Source: Candidatus Neptunochlamydia vexilliferae
GTDB taxonomy: Bacteria; Chlamydiota; Chlamydiia; Chlamydiales; Simkaniaceae
Direction: 5' to 3'
DNA length: 47,638 nt
Assembly (NCBI RefSeq): GCF_015356785.1
Contig: NZ_JAAEJV010000011.1
Span: 1 to 47,638, forward strand
The notes beneath the pieces were generated by a model. That model was not told the DNA's origin, searched no databases, and saw only the letters and a list, made by a program, of their open reading frames with translations. Shown in pieces: positions 16,312 to 24,914 of this stretch (its first letter is position 1; each line of letters begins with the position of its first letter). A program made the position numbers and the translations under genes.

Positions 16312-17922
16312 ATGATGAAAAAGCTACCCATCGGCATCCAAAACATTCGCGAAATTCTTGAAGAGAATCAGGTCTATATTGATAAGACACTATTTGCAAA
16401 AGAGCTTATAGAGACAGGCAAGTACTATTTTATATCTCGTCCTCGTCGATTTGGTAAATCTCTATTTTTAAATACATTAAAAGAGATTCTAGCTGGCAAC
16501 AGAGAACTTTTCAAAAGGTGTAAAATTTATAAAAGTGATTACAACTGGCAAACATACCCTGTTGTCTACTTAGATTTCTCAAAAATTGCAAACAGTACTC
16601 CCGATGAGCTTAAAACTGCCTTAAAAATAAGATTAGAAATTATTGCTAAAGAACATGAGATCTCTATTATTACAACGGACCTTCAAGTTGCTTTAGATAC
16701 CTTGATTGTTGGACTATCAAATAAGTATAACAGTAAGATAGCAGTACTCATTGATGAGTATGACAAGCCTATTATCGATCATCTCAAAAACCTGGATACT
16801 GCTAAGCAAAATAGAGACACCTTGAAGGGGTTTTTCGGAACCCTAAAAGGGTTGGATGCCCAGCTCCGTTTTATATTTGTTACTGGTATTAGCAAGTTTT
16901 CTCAGGTTTCCCTTTTCTCATCACTTAACAACTTGAATGACATCACAATGGACCCTAAATATGCGGAGTTGATGGGCTATACAGAAGGAGAAATTAAAAG
17001 CTCCTTTGCTGAACATATTGAACCAATCATAGCTGAGCGTCCCGAAACATCAAAAGAAGAGATCTTAAAAGAGATTCAAGTTTGGTACAATGGCTATCGA
17101 TTTTCTGAGAAAGAGCTTTTTGTTTACAACCCTTTTTCAACTCTTAAATATATGCAAGGTAAGCAACCTAAAGCCTATTGGTACAGTACAGGAACCCCCT
17201 CATTTCTGGTTCACCAACTCAAAACCTATCCTAAATCGATACTCTCGCTAGATGGTACAACAGCAAGAGAAGATGAGCTCATGGATATCAGCTCTTTAGA
17301 ACATATCGACCTAAAAGCTCTCATGTACCAAGCAGGATACTTTACGATTCAAGACTATAACACCGTTTCCAAGCGCTACTACTTAGGTCTCCCTAACGAG
17401 GAAGTTAGAACTGCTTTTATGAACTCTCTTGTAAGACATTTTACAGATAACATTGACGTAAGATCTTCTGAAAAGTTTGTAAAAGCATTAGAAAAGTACG
17501 AAGTGGACATCCTTTTTGAACATATAAAGGTGGGACTTGCTAGCTTTGCCTACCAAGTATTTGCAGGGGCTAAAGAGCGAACCTATCAGGCAATGCTTCT
17601 ATCAATGCTCTACGGCATGGGGTTTGACCCCTTATCGGAACGGTCCATAAATACAGGACGTATCGATGTTGTCTTAGAAATGGCAAAAGCCTCTTATATA
17701 TTAGAGCTTAAGCTAGATAATACGGCCGATGCTGCCCTTAAACAGATTCACCAAAAAGAGTATTTTAAGCCCTATCTTCATAAAGGAAAGGAAGTCGTCA
17801 TCGTAGGGGCAAACTTCTCCTCTGAGGAGCGAAATGTCTCCGAATGGAAAGGAGAGCTCCTTTCTGAGTCTGGAGAAGTTATCCGTAGACTTTCTTCAGA
17901 AGAGGTTATAGCCCTTTCTTGA
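16312..17922 (+). CDS. AAA-ATPase-like protein with C-terminal PD-(D/E)XK nuclease domain (copy 2)
   Basis: Paralogue of 375-1973, by eye about 80% identical along its length, with the same P-loop (RPRRFGKS), Walker B (VLIDEYDKP), ITGISKFS counterpart (VTGISKFS) and nuclease residues (GRID, ILELKLD). All key residues are kept, so both copies look functional. The start is ATGATG at 16312/16315, matching the MKKLPIGIQN start of copy 1, with GGAAAT just upstream and the promoter at 16261-16289. The end overlaps the convergent gene at 17906 by 17 bp. Duplicated copies with conserved promoters suggest each is expressed. Confidence 0.9.
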   Translation: MMKKLPIGIQNIREILEENQVYIDKTLFAKELIETGKYYFISRPRRFGKSLFLNTLKEILAGNRELFKRCKIYKSDYNWQTYPVVYLDFSKIANSTPDELKTALKIRLEIIAKEHEISIITTDLQVALDTLIVGLSNKYNSKIAVLIDEYDKPIIDHLKNLDTAKQNRDTLKGFFGTLKGLDAQLRFIFVTGISKFSQVSLFSSLNNLNDITMDPKYAELMGYTEGEIKSSFAEHIEPIIAERPETSKEEILKEIQVWYNGYRFSEKELFVYNPFSTLKYMQGKQPKAYWYSTGTPSFLVHQLKTYPKSILSLDGTTAREDELMDISSLEHIDLKALMYQAGYFTIQDYNTVSKRYYLGLPNEEVRTAFMNSLVRHFTDNIDVRSSEKFVKALEKYEVDILFEHIKVGLASFAYQVFAGAKERTYQAMLLSMLYGMGFDPLSERSINTGRIDVVLEMAKASYILELKLDNTADAALKQIHQKEYFKPYLHKGKEVVIVGANFSSEERNVSEWKGELLSESGEVIRRLSSEEVIALS

Positions 17923-18286
17923 TGTAGTCGATGTCACGCAACACCCGCTCCACTTCAACTTCAGCCCGCATCGGTTGGGTCATATAATCCCATAGCTTCT
18001 TAAAGTTGTGGGCGATCTCTTTCCCGATCTGCTGGGAGAGATCATGTCCTTTGATGAGGGTTTCGTTGAGCTCTTCCATAAGAAGATCACTCTTTTCCAC
18101 ATACTCGCGGTTAAGAGCCGCGATCACCTTTTCGAGTCCCGCATAATCTTCTGGGTTGGCAAGCCCCTGCCGCTTTTTCTCGATCTCTTTCTCCAGCGAT
18201 CCATAGTAGTCATGGCACTGGGAGACCTCTTTTTGCTTTTGGGCTAGTTTGTCGAGGAGCTTTTCAAGCTTTTCCTTCTCGGTCAT
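17906..18286 (-). CDS. Small coiled-coil protein of unknown function
   Basis: 126 residues from the ATG at 18286 (MTEKEKLEKLL). The frame is open upstream to 18397, but that part is antisense-like sequence over sodB, so I reject it. The protein is Lys/Glu-rich and helical, with heptad-like leucines over residues 1-35 and 60-90, no membrane segment. Its ATG overlaps the sodB stop (4 bp), so it is the second gene of a sodB operon and translationally coupled. Function unknown. Confidence 0.65.
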   Translation of the reverse strand: MTEKEKLEKLLDKLAQKQKEVSQCHDYYGSLEKEIEKKRQGLANPEDYAGLEKVIAALNREYVEKSDLLMEELNETLIKGHDLSQQIGKEIAHNFKKLWDYMTQPMRAEVEVERVLRDIDYIKKGL

Positions 18287-18870
18287 TGTGCACCCTTGTA
18301 ACACTGCTCGGCAAAATCCCAATGGATCACATCGCGGAACTGCTCGATGAAGCGGGGACGCTCGTTCCGGTAATCGATATAGTAAGCGTGCTCCCACACA
18401 TCGAGGGTAAGGACTGGAGTTTTTCCATGTTTCAGGGGGGTGTCGGCATTACTGAGGGGCATGATTTCAAGGTTTCCCCCTCCATCACTGGCAAGCCACG
18501 CCCATCCTGAGCCAAAAAGGGTCGCCGCCGCATCGGAAAATTTCTTCATAAAGTCGTCTAAGCTTCCAAAGTCTCTTTCAATAGCGTTTAAAAGATCACC
18601 CGAAGGCTTTCCTCCTCCATCGGGAGACATGCAGCTCCAGAAAAAGGTGTGGTTCCAAGCTTGGGCCGCATTGTTAAAAACCCCTCCACTCGAGTTTTTG
18701 ACAACGGTTTCAAGGTCTTGCTCACTTTCCGGTTTTCCCTCTACAAGGGTATTGAGCTTTTTAAAGTAAGCAGCGTGGTGCTTATTGTAGTGATAGTGCA
18801 TCTGCTCCTCAGAAACAAAGGGAGCAAGTGCTTTTAGATCATAGGGAAGTTCTTCTTGATTAAATGGCAT
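18283..18870 (-). CDS. sodB: Iron-type superoxide dismutase
   Basis: 195 residues, normal length. Converts superoxide to hydrogen peroxide and oxygen in the cytosol. Metal ligands are all present: H27 (in HYHYNKHH), H74 (AWNHTFFW), D157 and H161 (LDVWEHAYYIDYRN). The glutamine in NNAAQAWNH is the placement typical of Fe- rather than Mn-enzymes, as in E. coli SodB. The ATG is preceded by GAGGT 8 bases upstream. It leads a two-gene unit with the coiled-coil gene downstream. Confidence 0.95.
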   Translation of the reverse strand: MPFNQEELPYDLKALAPFVSEEQMHYHYNKHHAAYFKKLNTLVEGKPESEQDLETVVKNSSGGVFNNAAQAWNHTFFWSCMSPDGGGKPSGDLLNAIERDFGSLDDFMKKFSDAAATLFGSGWAWLASDGGGNLEIMPLSNADTPLKHGKTPVLTLDVWEHAYYIDYRNERPRFIEQFRDVIHWDFAEQCYKGAQ

Positions 18871-18912
18871 GATGGTTACCTCACGTTAAAAGGACCATCT
18901 TATAAAAGCTCT

Positions 18913-19473
18913 TTATTTATATGAAGTCAAAAAAATGAAACACGAAGCCGCAAAGGCACCGATGGTTTTCATCCGGCAACCAAAAGAAGGAGGCTTGATC
19001 TTGAACCGTTCAGACTTGAGGCAAAGAGCCGCTTCAAAAACAATAAGCATCAAAGAAACAAACGCCGTCACAGCAGATGCAACCGCAAAAAACTTATTGA
19101 TGGTTTGGTTGGGTTTTACAGGCTTTATAGTCTCTGACGCAGGATTTTCAATCACCTTTATCCGTCGCCCTTCTTTCAGAATCTTCATAAAAAGAAGCTC
19201 TTTGCAGTCAGCTTTTTTTGGAAGCCATCCTCTTATTATATCGTTGTCTTTAACCGTAGAACTCACAATAAAGTAAAAATGACTTCCTTTTTTATGACTT
19301 CGCATAGTCCAATATTGGCTTCTGCTTACAACCTGAACAAAAAGCTTGCTATTTTCTTCAGTTGCCCGGATTTTCCAGTCCTCTCCATTATAGGAATAGA
19401 TTGGGTTAGATAAAGCTTTGGAAACAGCCTCTGCAGCCACAGTTGGCAAGTAGTTTCTAAAATCAATGCTCAT
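18913..19473 (-). CDS. Hypothetical membrane protein (186 aa)
   Basis: No family recognised. Residues 1-120 are soluble, mixed Lys/Arg/Ser-rich, with a basic stretch SRSQYWTMRSHKKGSHFYF. Residues ~126-150 (FFAVASAVTAFVSLMLIVFEAAL) and the last ~18 (TIGAFAASCFIFLTSYK region) are hydrophobic and likely form two membrane segments separated by a basic loop. Its ATG overlaps the stop of the 44-codon ORF upstream (ATGA), so the two form an operon. Two-segment hydrophobic proteins of this sort occur among chlamydial inclusion-membrane proteins, but that is only a thought. Confidence 0.6.
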   Translation of the reverse strand: MSIDFRNYLPTVAAEAVSKALSNPIYSYNGEDWKIRATEENSKLFVQVVSRSQYWTMRSHKKGSHFYFIVSSTVKDNDIIRGWLPKKADCKELLFMKILKEGRRIKVIENPASETIKPVKPNQTINKFFAVASAVTAFVSLMLIVFEAALCLKSERFKIKPPSFGCRMKTIGAFAASCFIFLTSYK

Positions 19474-19604
19474 GACACATCATATCCTTTAAGTGCAAAA
19501 CCTAAAATGGCTTGGGCAATCCGTCCAATTCTGGTAGGAGCCCAAGGATCTACAAAGGCATAGTTTATAGTTTTTTCTATACTGGGAAATCCACTAATAC
19601 TCAT
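19470..19604 (-). CDS. Small ORF (44 aa) coupled to the downstream membrane-protein gene
   Basis: Too short for routine calling. ATG at 19604 is preceded by GAGGG at a good distance. The peptide begins MSISGFPSIEK and contains APTRIGRIAQAILGFALKGY, an amphipathic helix. Its stop overlaps the ATG of the 186-aa gene in the order ATGA, a layout typical of translational coupling, which is the main support. Both products start MSI. Function unknown. Confidence 0.5.
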   Translation of the reverse strand: MSISGFPSIEKTINYAFVDPWAPTRIGRIAQAILGFALKGYDVS

Positions 19605-19673
19605 AAAACCCTCTTTTTTTTCACTCGCAATAATATTAATTAAGGGAAATTAAGTAAAATATTAAAATAATAT

Positions 19674-20231
19674 TTATTTAATTATTTTTAAAAGCGGGTT
19701 TCCTTCGAGCTCATCATCGCTCTCAGCTGGATAGGGAGGATTCGAGCGGTAGCCACACCCCTTGAGGATATGGGGGTAGCCAAAGTGCTCAATGACGGGC
19801 CACTGGCGGCAAACGAGGGGGCGGAAGCGGTACTGGCCACAGCTCCCATCTTTTTGGAGGTAGCGGCACCCCATGACATACATTTTTTTACCAAGGTAGA
19901 TTTGAGGCTTTTTCATCCGGGGGTAAAAGCCATGAAATTGGGTGTACCAGAGGAAGAAAAGGCGTCCAATTAAATTTTTAGAATAACGGATCATCACATA
20001 ATGGCAGCAATTTCCCCGCCTCTTGCAGGCCCCTTCTTGCTTAAAAGGGGGGCGGACCAGTTTTCGAGCCATTTTTTGCATAAAAAGGTCTATGAGGACG
20101 AAAGGGAGGGCAATCCACTTCGTCGACCACCGGATCCAACCAGGAAGCCACTGTTTGGGGATCCCTCCAGGTGGGGGTGGGGGCGGCTCGGTTGCCTCCC
20201 CTGCCCCCTCTAAAAGGTCTTCAAGTTCCAT
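19674..20231 (-). CDS. YkgJ-like cysteine-cluster (metal-chelating) protein
   Basis: 185 residues. Conserved cysteines at 69, 75, 76, 122, 131, 141 and 159, in contexts CKRRGNCC, GCRYLQKDGSC and RPLVCRQWP, fit the zinc/iron-chelating YkgJ (UPF0153) family, whose usual signature is CxxCGxCC followed by a C-x-CR-x-x-P element. A hydrophobic stretch lies at 38-52 (TKWIALPFVLIDLFM) and a run of prolines at 17-21. Biochemical role of the family is unknown. It is transcribed away from the nucleotide transporter; the starts are 86 bp apart. Confidence 0.7.
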   Translation of the reverse strand: MELEDLLEGAGEATEPPPPPPGGIPKQWLPGWIRWSTKWIALPFVLIDLFMQKMARKLVRPPFKQEGACKRRGNCCHYVMIRYSKNLIGRLFFLWYTQFHGFYPRMKKPQIYLGKKMYVMGCRYLQKDGSCGQYRFRPLVCRQWPVIEHFGYPHILKGCGYRSNPPYPAESDDELEGNPLLKIIK

Positions 20232-20268
20232 TAAAAATCCGAAACTGAGGTTAAAAATTACTTTTTTC

Positions 20269-20296
20269 TTGCATTTTCTTGCATACTTGGTACAAT
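20269..20296 (+). promoter_or_regulatory. Promoter of the nucleotide transporter gene
   Basis: TTGCAT at 20269-20274, a 16-bp spacer and TACAAT at 20291-20296. It predicts a start of transcription near 20303, about 15 bases before the ATG at 20318. This argues against the in-frame TTG at 20279, which lies inside the promoter. Confidence 0.55.
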
Positions 20297-20317
20297 ATAC
20301 CGCTAAAACCGGAAAGT

Positions 20318-21847
20318 ATGCAAGTAGCCTCAGAAGATTCTTGGATTAAAAAACTCTGGCCTGTTCAACGCTTTGAACATAAGAAGGTCGTTCCCCTCCT
20401 TTTTCTCAAATTTCTCGCTTCCCTCGTTTATGCGACCCTGACCTGCATGAAGGATAGCCTCATCGTCACCGCCAACCATTCGGGTGCCGAAGTGATCCCC
20501 GTTTTAAAGGGATGGATCGTCTTTCCCCTTTCCTTGCTTTGCGCCATTGCCTACTCGAAGCTGAGCAACCATTATAAGCGCTCTACCCTTTTCTATGGGA
20601 TCATCACCTTCTTCCTCGTTATTGTCGCTGTCTATGGCTTCTTCCTCTACCCCAATGCCGATCTTTTAAGCCCGCACGCCTCTGCCGACCGACTCACCTC
20701 GATCATCGGAGCCAAATATACCCACTGGGTCTCGGTCTACCGCAACTGGATCCATGCCCTCTTCTTTGTCACGGCAGAGCTCTGGGCACAGGTGGTTATC
20801 TTTATCCTCTACTGGGGATTTGCAAACCACATTTGCCAGGTCAAAGAGGCCAAGCGGACCTACACCCTCTTCATCGCGGCTGGCGACCTGGCAACGATCA
20901 TTGCTGGCCCCCTCGTCCTCTATTATGTAGGACGCTTCACAGGGGGAGACTTTGCAAGAACCCTGCAGACCCTGATCTCCTACATCCTAGCAGCGGGAGG
21001 ATTGATCCTCGTTACCTACTGGTGGATGAACAAGTATGTCTTAAGCGATAAACGGTACTACGACCCTGCTGTGACCAAGCAAAGCCTCAATGCCAAGACC
21101 AAACTCACCCTCCGCAAGAGTATCAAACATATCTTCTCATCAAAGTATCTTTTGTGCATTGCAGTGCTCGTGATTGGGTGTGCGCTCACCATTAATATGG
21201 TCGAAGTGACCTGGAAAGCCCACCTTAAAGCGCTCTATCCCACCACAGCTGACTACCTCGCCTTCACCTCAAAGGCCACCACAATTGTCGGCGTAGCAGC
21301 CCTCTTAACCGTCCTTTTACTCGGAGGAAGCTTCCTCCGACGCTTTGGATGGCATTTTAGCGCTCAGATTGCTCCCATTACCATTGGCGCCACCGGTGCC
21401 GTTTTCTTTGTCCTCTCCTACTTCAGAGACTCATTAGGCCCTCTTGCCTCCTTCTTTGGAACCACCCCACTCATGATCCTTGTCCTCGTGGGCGCTTTCC
21501 AAAGTATTACCAGCAAAGTGGTCAAATACTCCTTCTTTGACTCTACCAAAGAGATGGCCTACATCCCCCTAGATCCAGAATCCAAGGTGAAGGGAAAAGC
21601 GGCGATCGACATGGTGGGATCCCGCCTCGGTAAATCGAGCTCCTCATGGCTCCAGGTCGGGCTGATGAGTGTCATGGGAACGGGATCGGTCCTTTTAATT
21701 ACCCCCTACCTCATCCCCATTGTTCTCGGAATGTCCCTCTATTGGAGCTATTCGGCTCGCTACCTCAGCAAAGAGCTCTCCGCCAAGGAAGAGGCCCTCG
21801 CAGACACCCCCTCCTCCCAAGAAGAGGAAACCCCCGCTCCCGCCTAA
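20318..21847 (+). CDS. Npt/Tlc-family nucleotide transporter (ATP/ADP translocase type)
   Basis: 509 residues with about 11-12 hydrophobic segments. It belongs to the nucleotide transporter family of obligate intracellular bacteria and plastids, which exchange host ATP for ADP or import nucleotides across the inner membrane. Family-like motifs are LKFLASLVYATLTCMKDSLIVT near the start, the first-segment KD pair, the ELWAQVVIFILYWGFANHI segment and TKEMAYIPLDPESKVKGKAAIDMVGSRLGKS near residue 415-445. Substrate cannot be assigned from sequence alone; chlamydiae carry several isoforms. Start is the ATG following the promoter at 20269-20296. The C-terminus is a charged Glu/Ala/Pro tail. The stop touches an inverted-repeat element. 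Confidence 0.92.
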   Translation: MQVASEDSWIKKLWPVQRFEHKKVVPLLFLKFLASLVYATLTCMKDSLIVTANHSGAEVIPVLKGWIVFPLSLLCAIAYSKLSNHYKRSTLFYGIITFFLVIVAVYGFFLYPNADLLSPHASADRLTSIIGAKYTHWVSVYRNWIHALFFVTAELWAQVVIFILYWGFANHICQVKEAKRTYTLFIAAGDLATIIAGPLVLYYVGRFTGGDFARTLQTLISYILAAGGLILVTYWWMNKYVLSDKRYYDPAVTKQSLNAKTKLTLRKSIKHIFSSKYLLCIAVLVIGCALTINMVEVTWKAHLKALYPTTADYLAFTSKATTIVGVAALLTVLLLGGSFLRRFGWHFSAQIAPITIGATGAVFFVLSYFRDSLGPLASFFGTTPLMILVLVGAFQSITSKVVKYSFFDSTKEMAYIPLDPESKVKGKAAIDMVGSRLGKSSSSWLQVGLMSVMGTGSVLLITPYLIPIVLGMSLYWSYSARYLSKELSAKEEALADTPSSQEEETPAPA

Positions 21848-22012
21848 GAGAGGGTGTCATCAAACTATTCCTGTTGCTTAGGTTCTTCCTATGGGAAGTT
21901 TCTGCGTTGCCCTGCTTCGACAACCCGCTGCAGGGTTGCCTCCATCGGGCGCCTTGAACTTTCCTCCTATTAAGCCCCTCCTCAACCGGAATAGTGTGAC
22001 GACACCCTCTCT
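21847..22012. repeat. MITE-like inverted-repeat element, copy 1
   Basis: Ends are inverted copies: AGAGAGGGTGTC at 21847-21858 and GACACCCTCTCT at 22001-22012; the match goes inward to ...ACTATTCC with 2 mismatches over 24 bp. A related shorter copy lies at 22792-22882 in reverse, and the two also share an inner segment TTCCTATGG-x-A-x-TTTCT. The element begins right at the transporter stop codon, so it may act in mRNA stability or termination. It contains no gene. Confidence 0.65.
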
Positions 22013-22125
22013 ATTGTATTTTTAAACCACAGAGAACACAGAGAGGACAAAACATAAAAATAATTTGAGTTGAGCTTTAATTATATTTTCCGTATTATAC
22101 TTGTAAAAATTAAATAGGAAGGGTC

Positions 22126-22737
22126 ATGAAAAAGATTATTATTTTTTTAATCGGGGTTTTCGTCGGTTTCGGAGGCTACCACTTTTATAATCAACCAACT
22201 ACAAAACCTCACAAGCTCAATTTTCACCAGAGCGCTCACCATGCTGAGCTTTTCAAAAAATGGGTTTCTTTTGAACCTAATGGGGAGAATTTCATCGCTG
22301 CCTTCCCGAAAAAGCCTAAAATGACCACTCGCGATCTTCCTGTCCCTGGTGGGGCAGATCCCCTTCCCTACAAAGAATTCAAGTGTACCCTGGACGAGGT
22401 GAAGCATTTTTCTGTGAGCTATACCACCCTTCCAGAGAGCTGGCTAAAGTATGGGGATAACCTCGTTCTCGGGGGAGCTCTTAAGGTGATCATGCAAGAA
22501 ATGGGAAATCCTGAGCTTGTTGGAAAAGAATCGACAAAACTGAAGTCTTTTTCTGCTCTTGATTACGAGCATTACACCGAGGAGATGGTCTCTGGAGGAA
22601 CGCTTGTTTTAGTGGGAAATACTCTCTACAAGGTGGAGATCACCCATCCTCGTGGAGAGGATCCCCATGTTCATGATGAGCTCTGCCACTTTCTAGAGAA
22701 CTTCGCACCGGCTCTAGAAAAAAAAGTGCAGAATTAG
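22126..22737 (+). CDS. Hypothetical exported or membrane-anchored protein (203 aa)
   Basis: N-terminal signal or anchor: MKK followed by a 14-residue hydrophobic run (IIIFLIGVFVGFGG). No lipobox cysteine, so it is either cleaved or stays as an N-terminal anchor. The mature part is a soluble domain with mixed alpha/beta predicted content, histidine-rich near residues 34-40 and 178-187 (DPHVHDELCHF); metal binding is conceivable. No family recognised. GGAAGGG lies 5 bases before the ATG. It sits between the two related inverted-repeat elements. Confidence 0.7.
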   Translation: MKKIIIFLIGVFVGFGGYHFYNQPTTKPHKLNFHQSAHHAELFKKWVSFEPNGENFIAAFPKKPKMTTRDLPVPGGADPLPYKEFKCTLDEVKHFSVSYTTLPESWLKYGDNLVLGGALKVIMQEMGNPELVGKESTKLKSFSALDYEHYTEEMVSGGTLVLVGNTLYKVEITHPRGEDPHVHDELCHFLENFAPALEKKVQN

Positions 22738-22791
22738 CGCAAAGATTTTCAAACCTCGATATTGTTACTACCTTTTTTAAAATTGGTGACC

Positions 22792-22882
22792 CTAGATGGT
22801 GTCTTTATAAGGTTTCACTTGAAAGAAATTTTCCATAGGAAAAACTAAGGCAAGGGAAATATTATGACGACACCATCTCTAG
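22792..22882. repeat. MITE-like inverted-repeat element, copy 2 (shorter, inverted)
   Basis: Left end CTAGATGGTGTC (22792-22803) and right end GACACCATCTCTAG (22869-22882) are imperfect inverted copies. Reversed, the right half aligns with copy 1 at 21847: TGGTGTCGTCA, CTTAGTTTTTCCTATGG and ATTTCT match GGGTGTCATCA, CTTAGGTTCTTCCTATGG and GTTTCT. It lacks the ~75-bp inner part of copy 1 and overlaps the stop of the 22879 gene by 4 bp. Confidence 0.6.
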
Positions 22883-23361
22883 TCCTGTGGCTCCCGCTTC
22901 GTCTCAGAGCGAGCACTCAGAAGCTGATACACCCCAATCCCCATAATAAAAAATGTGGCGGTCAGCAAGACAGAAACGGGATAGTGGATCTTTGAGATGT
23001 CCTGCTTTGCCACTTCAATGGTGAGGACCAGCCCCTCAAGGGAAAGGGCTGAGACAATGATGATCCCAAACTTTCCAATGGTTTTTCGGGTGTCTGATTG
23101 AGGCCTTGACTTGGGACCTTTTCGAATCACCTCTTCGAGCATCAGATATTTTCCCACATCGATCACCGCCATCGCGAAAACGATCAACCCGACCTCGTCG
23201 AGAATATTATAGACGGTGTAGGTCCCTGAAAGCATATCAGAAACAATGCTCCACACAGCAGAGCCCAAAATGCAAAGGGCGATCAGATAAAGAACGATGC
23301 AAGCGGCAACGTAGCCAAAGTTGGAAAGTTTGACAATTGCCCGTGTGGTCTGCTGTTTCAT
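22879..23361 (-). CDS. Four-TM membrane protein, PsiE-like
   Basis: 160 residues from the ATG at 23361, chosen because GAGGAG lies 7 bases upstream; the frame also opens at 23388 without such a site. Four hydrophobic segments at about residues 13-37, 57-75, 98-116 and 126-145. The layout and motif DEVGLIVFAMAVIDVGKYLMLEE resemble the PsiE family of small inner-membrane proteins, whose function is poorly known; this is a weak resemblance. It lies 53 bp downstream of the cyclase gene on the same strand, so it may be cotranscribed with it. Confidence 0.65.
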   Translation of the reverse strand: MKQQTTRAIVKLSNFGYVAACIVLYLIALCILGSAVWSIVSDMLSGTYTVYNILDEVGLIVFAMAVIDVGKYLMLEEVIRKGPKSRPQSDTRKTIGKFGIIIVSALSLEGLVLTIEVAKQDISKIHYPVSVLLTATFFIMGIGVYQLLSARSETKREPQD

Positions 23362-23414
23362 CGGTAACTCCTCGTTTTTTACCGTCATAAAAAAGACAGT
23401 TTAAAAACACAAGA

Positions 23415-24890
23415 TTAATCCTCAGGGAGGCGGTGTTGCTCGATGATGAGTTCAAGCTGACGGAGATCTTTTTGCTGATGGGGATCGAGAGCGTAAGCCT
23501 CAATACTCTCCCGCCGCCCCGAAATCTCAATTTCTTTGAGAGGCTCAAAGACAAAGTGCTTTTCGACCTTATCGTAAACGCTTTTCGAGACAATGATCGA
23601 TTTATCGGCCTTTTTGGTGTACCGCTCAAGACGGGAAGCAACGTTCACGGCATCCCCAATAGCGGTATACTCCATCCGCTTTTCGGAGCCAATATTTCCC
23701 AAGACAGCCAGGCCGGTATGGATCCCAATTCCCATTTCAAGGGAGCGCCGCCCCTCTTTTTCCCAATTGGCACTGAGCTCTTCAAGACGCAGCTGCATCT
23801 GAATCGCGGCAAGGACAGCATGGAGCTCTTGGAGTTTATCATCCATCGGCGCTCCAAACTCGACCATCATCCCATCACCGATAAACTTGTCGAGGGTTCC
23901 CCCATAGCTAAAGACCACCTCGATCATCTCTTCAAAGTACTCGTTGAGCATCTTCAAGACCTCTTCGGGAGGGAGCTCCTCAGCCATGCTGGTAAAGTGG
24001 CGGATGTCAGAGAAGAGAAGGGTCACTTTCCTCCGCTCTCCTTTAAGGGTAATCGGCTGATCAAGCTTAAGAAGCTCATCAAGGGCATATTGGGAAACGT
24101 AGCGGGCAAATCCCGACTTTAGCCTCTCTCTTTCTTCCAGCCCTTTTGCCATCGTATTGATCGCCATCGACAGTTCGTTAAACTCATCTTGGGTGTGGAG
24201 GTGGGAGCGGCATGAAAAGTCCCCATTTCCAATCGCCTGAACGGTGTCGCAAAGGGTCCCAAGGGAGGAGGAGACAAGCTTCGATAAAAAGTAGGCAAAA
24301 GCAGCTGCCACAAGGATCGAAATGGCAAAGGCAATGAGCCCATAGAAGAAAAGACGCTCGAGCTCCACATAGATCTCTTTGGTCCGGACATCGAGTCCTA
24401 AAAGGGCCATCACCTTTCCATCTTCTCCCCGAATGGGAGCATAACCAGAAAGCCAGCTTCCCCACTCGTTAGAGTGGATATGGGAGGTGACAAAGGGGAC
24501 AGTGATCTCTGCAGGAATGACCTCCCCTGAAGAGTAGGGAGTCCCCAAAGAGTAGCGATCTCCAAAAAGGTAATAATAGGCCCCTGAAGCGTCTTTTTTA
24601 ATCAGGTAGACATGCTCGGCATAGATGTCAGAGCGATGGCTATCACTTTGAATGCGGAGAAGCTCTTGTTTAAGTGCCTCTCGCTCAGAATCTCCTTGAC
24701 TTTTGATATAATCTTCAACCGCTTGGGGATGAATCAGCTCTTCAGAAATGGTCGTGAGGGAAAGAACAGTGCTCCGAATCTCTTGAAAAATAAGGCGGGA
24801 GGCCTCTCCATAGATAATGAAGAGGGCGAGCAAAGTGCTCATAAACCCCAAAGCAATAAACGAATAGAATAACTTTGTCCGAAATTTCAT
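23415..24890 (-). CDS. Membrane-bound class III adenylate/guanylate cyclase with sensor and HAMP domains
   Basis: 491 residues from the ATG at 24890 (MKFRTK). Order: TM1 (~7-28); periplasmic double-Cache-like sensor (~30-175) with GLDV before TM2 (~182-205); HAMP (~205-260); class III cyclase domain (~285-460). Catalytic positions are all visible: metal Asp in FSDIRHF (D295) and IGDGMMVEFG (D339), base-selecting Lys in LDKFIGD (K335) and Asp in AIGDAVN (D413), and transition-state Asn/Arg in NVASRLE (N416, R420). The Lys/Asp pair favours ATP, so cAMP is the likely product. A second ATG at 24914 is possible, with AAGG only 1-2 bases away. An active membrane cyclase is unusual in reduced pathogenic chlamydiae but known in environmental relatives. 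Confidence 0.88.
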   Translation of the reverse strand: MKFRTKLFYSFIALGFMSTLLALFIIYGEASRLIFQEIRSTVLSLTTISEELIHPQAVEDYIKSQGDSEREALKQELLRIQSDSHRSDIYAEHVYLIKKDASGAYYYLFGDRYSLGTPYSSGEVIPAEITVPFVTSHIHSNEWGSWLSGYAPIRGEDGKVMALLGLDVRTKEIYVELERLFFYGLIAFAISILVAAAFAYFLSKLVSSSLGTLCDTVQAIGNGDFSCRSHLHTQDEFNELSMAINTMAKGLEERERLKSGFARYVSQYALDELLKLDQPITLKGERRKVTLLFSDIRHFTSMAEELPPEEVLKMLNEYFEEMIEVVFSYGGTLDKFIGDGMMVEFGAPMDDKLQELHAVLAAIQMQLRLEELSANWEKEGRRSLEMGIGIHTGLAVLGNIGSEKRMEYTAIGDAVNVASRLERYTKKADKSIIVSKSVYDKVEKHFVFEPLKEIEISGRRESIEAYALDPHQQKDLRQLELIIEQHRLPED

Positions 24891-24914
24891 CAAAATATCG
24901 ACGCGGATACCCAT

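Noticed and set aside
18287-18397. N-terminal extension of the coiled-coil protein
   Set aside because: Lies over the end of sodB in another frame, is Arg/Pro-rich and unlike the rest; ATG at 18286 fits better.
23433-24122. 229-codon plus-strand ORF opposite the cyclase
   Set aside because: Antisense of the conserved catalytic domain.
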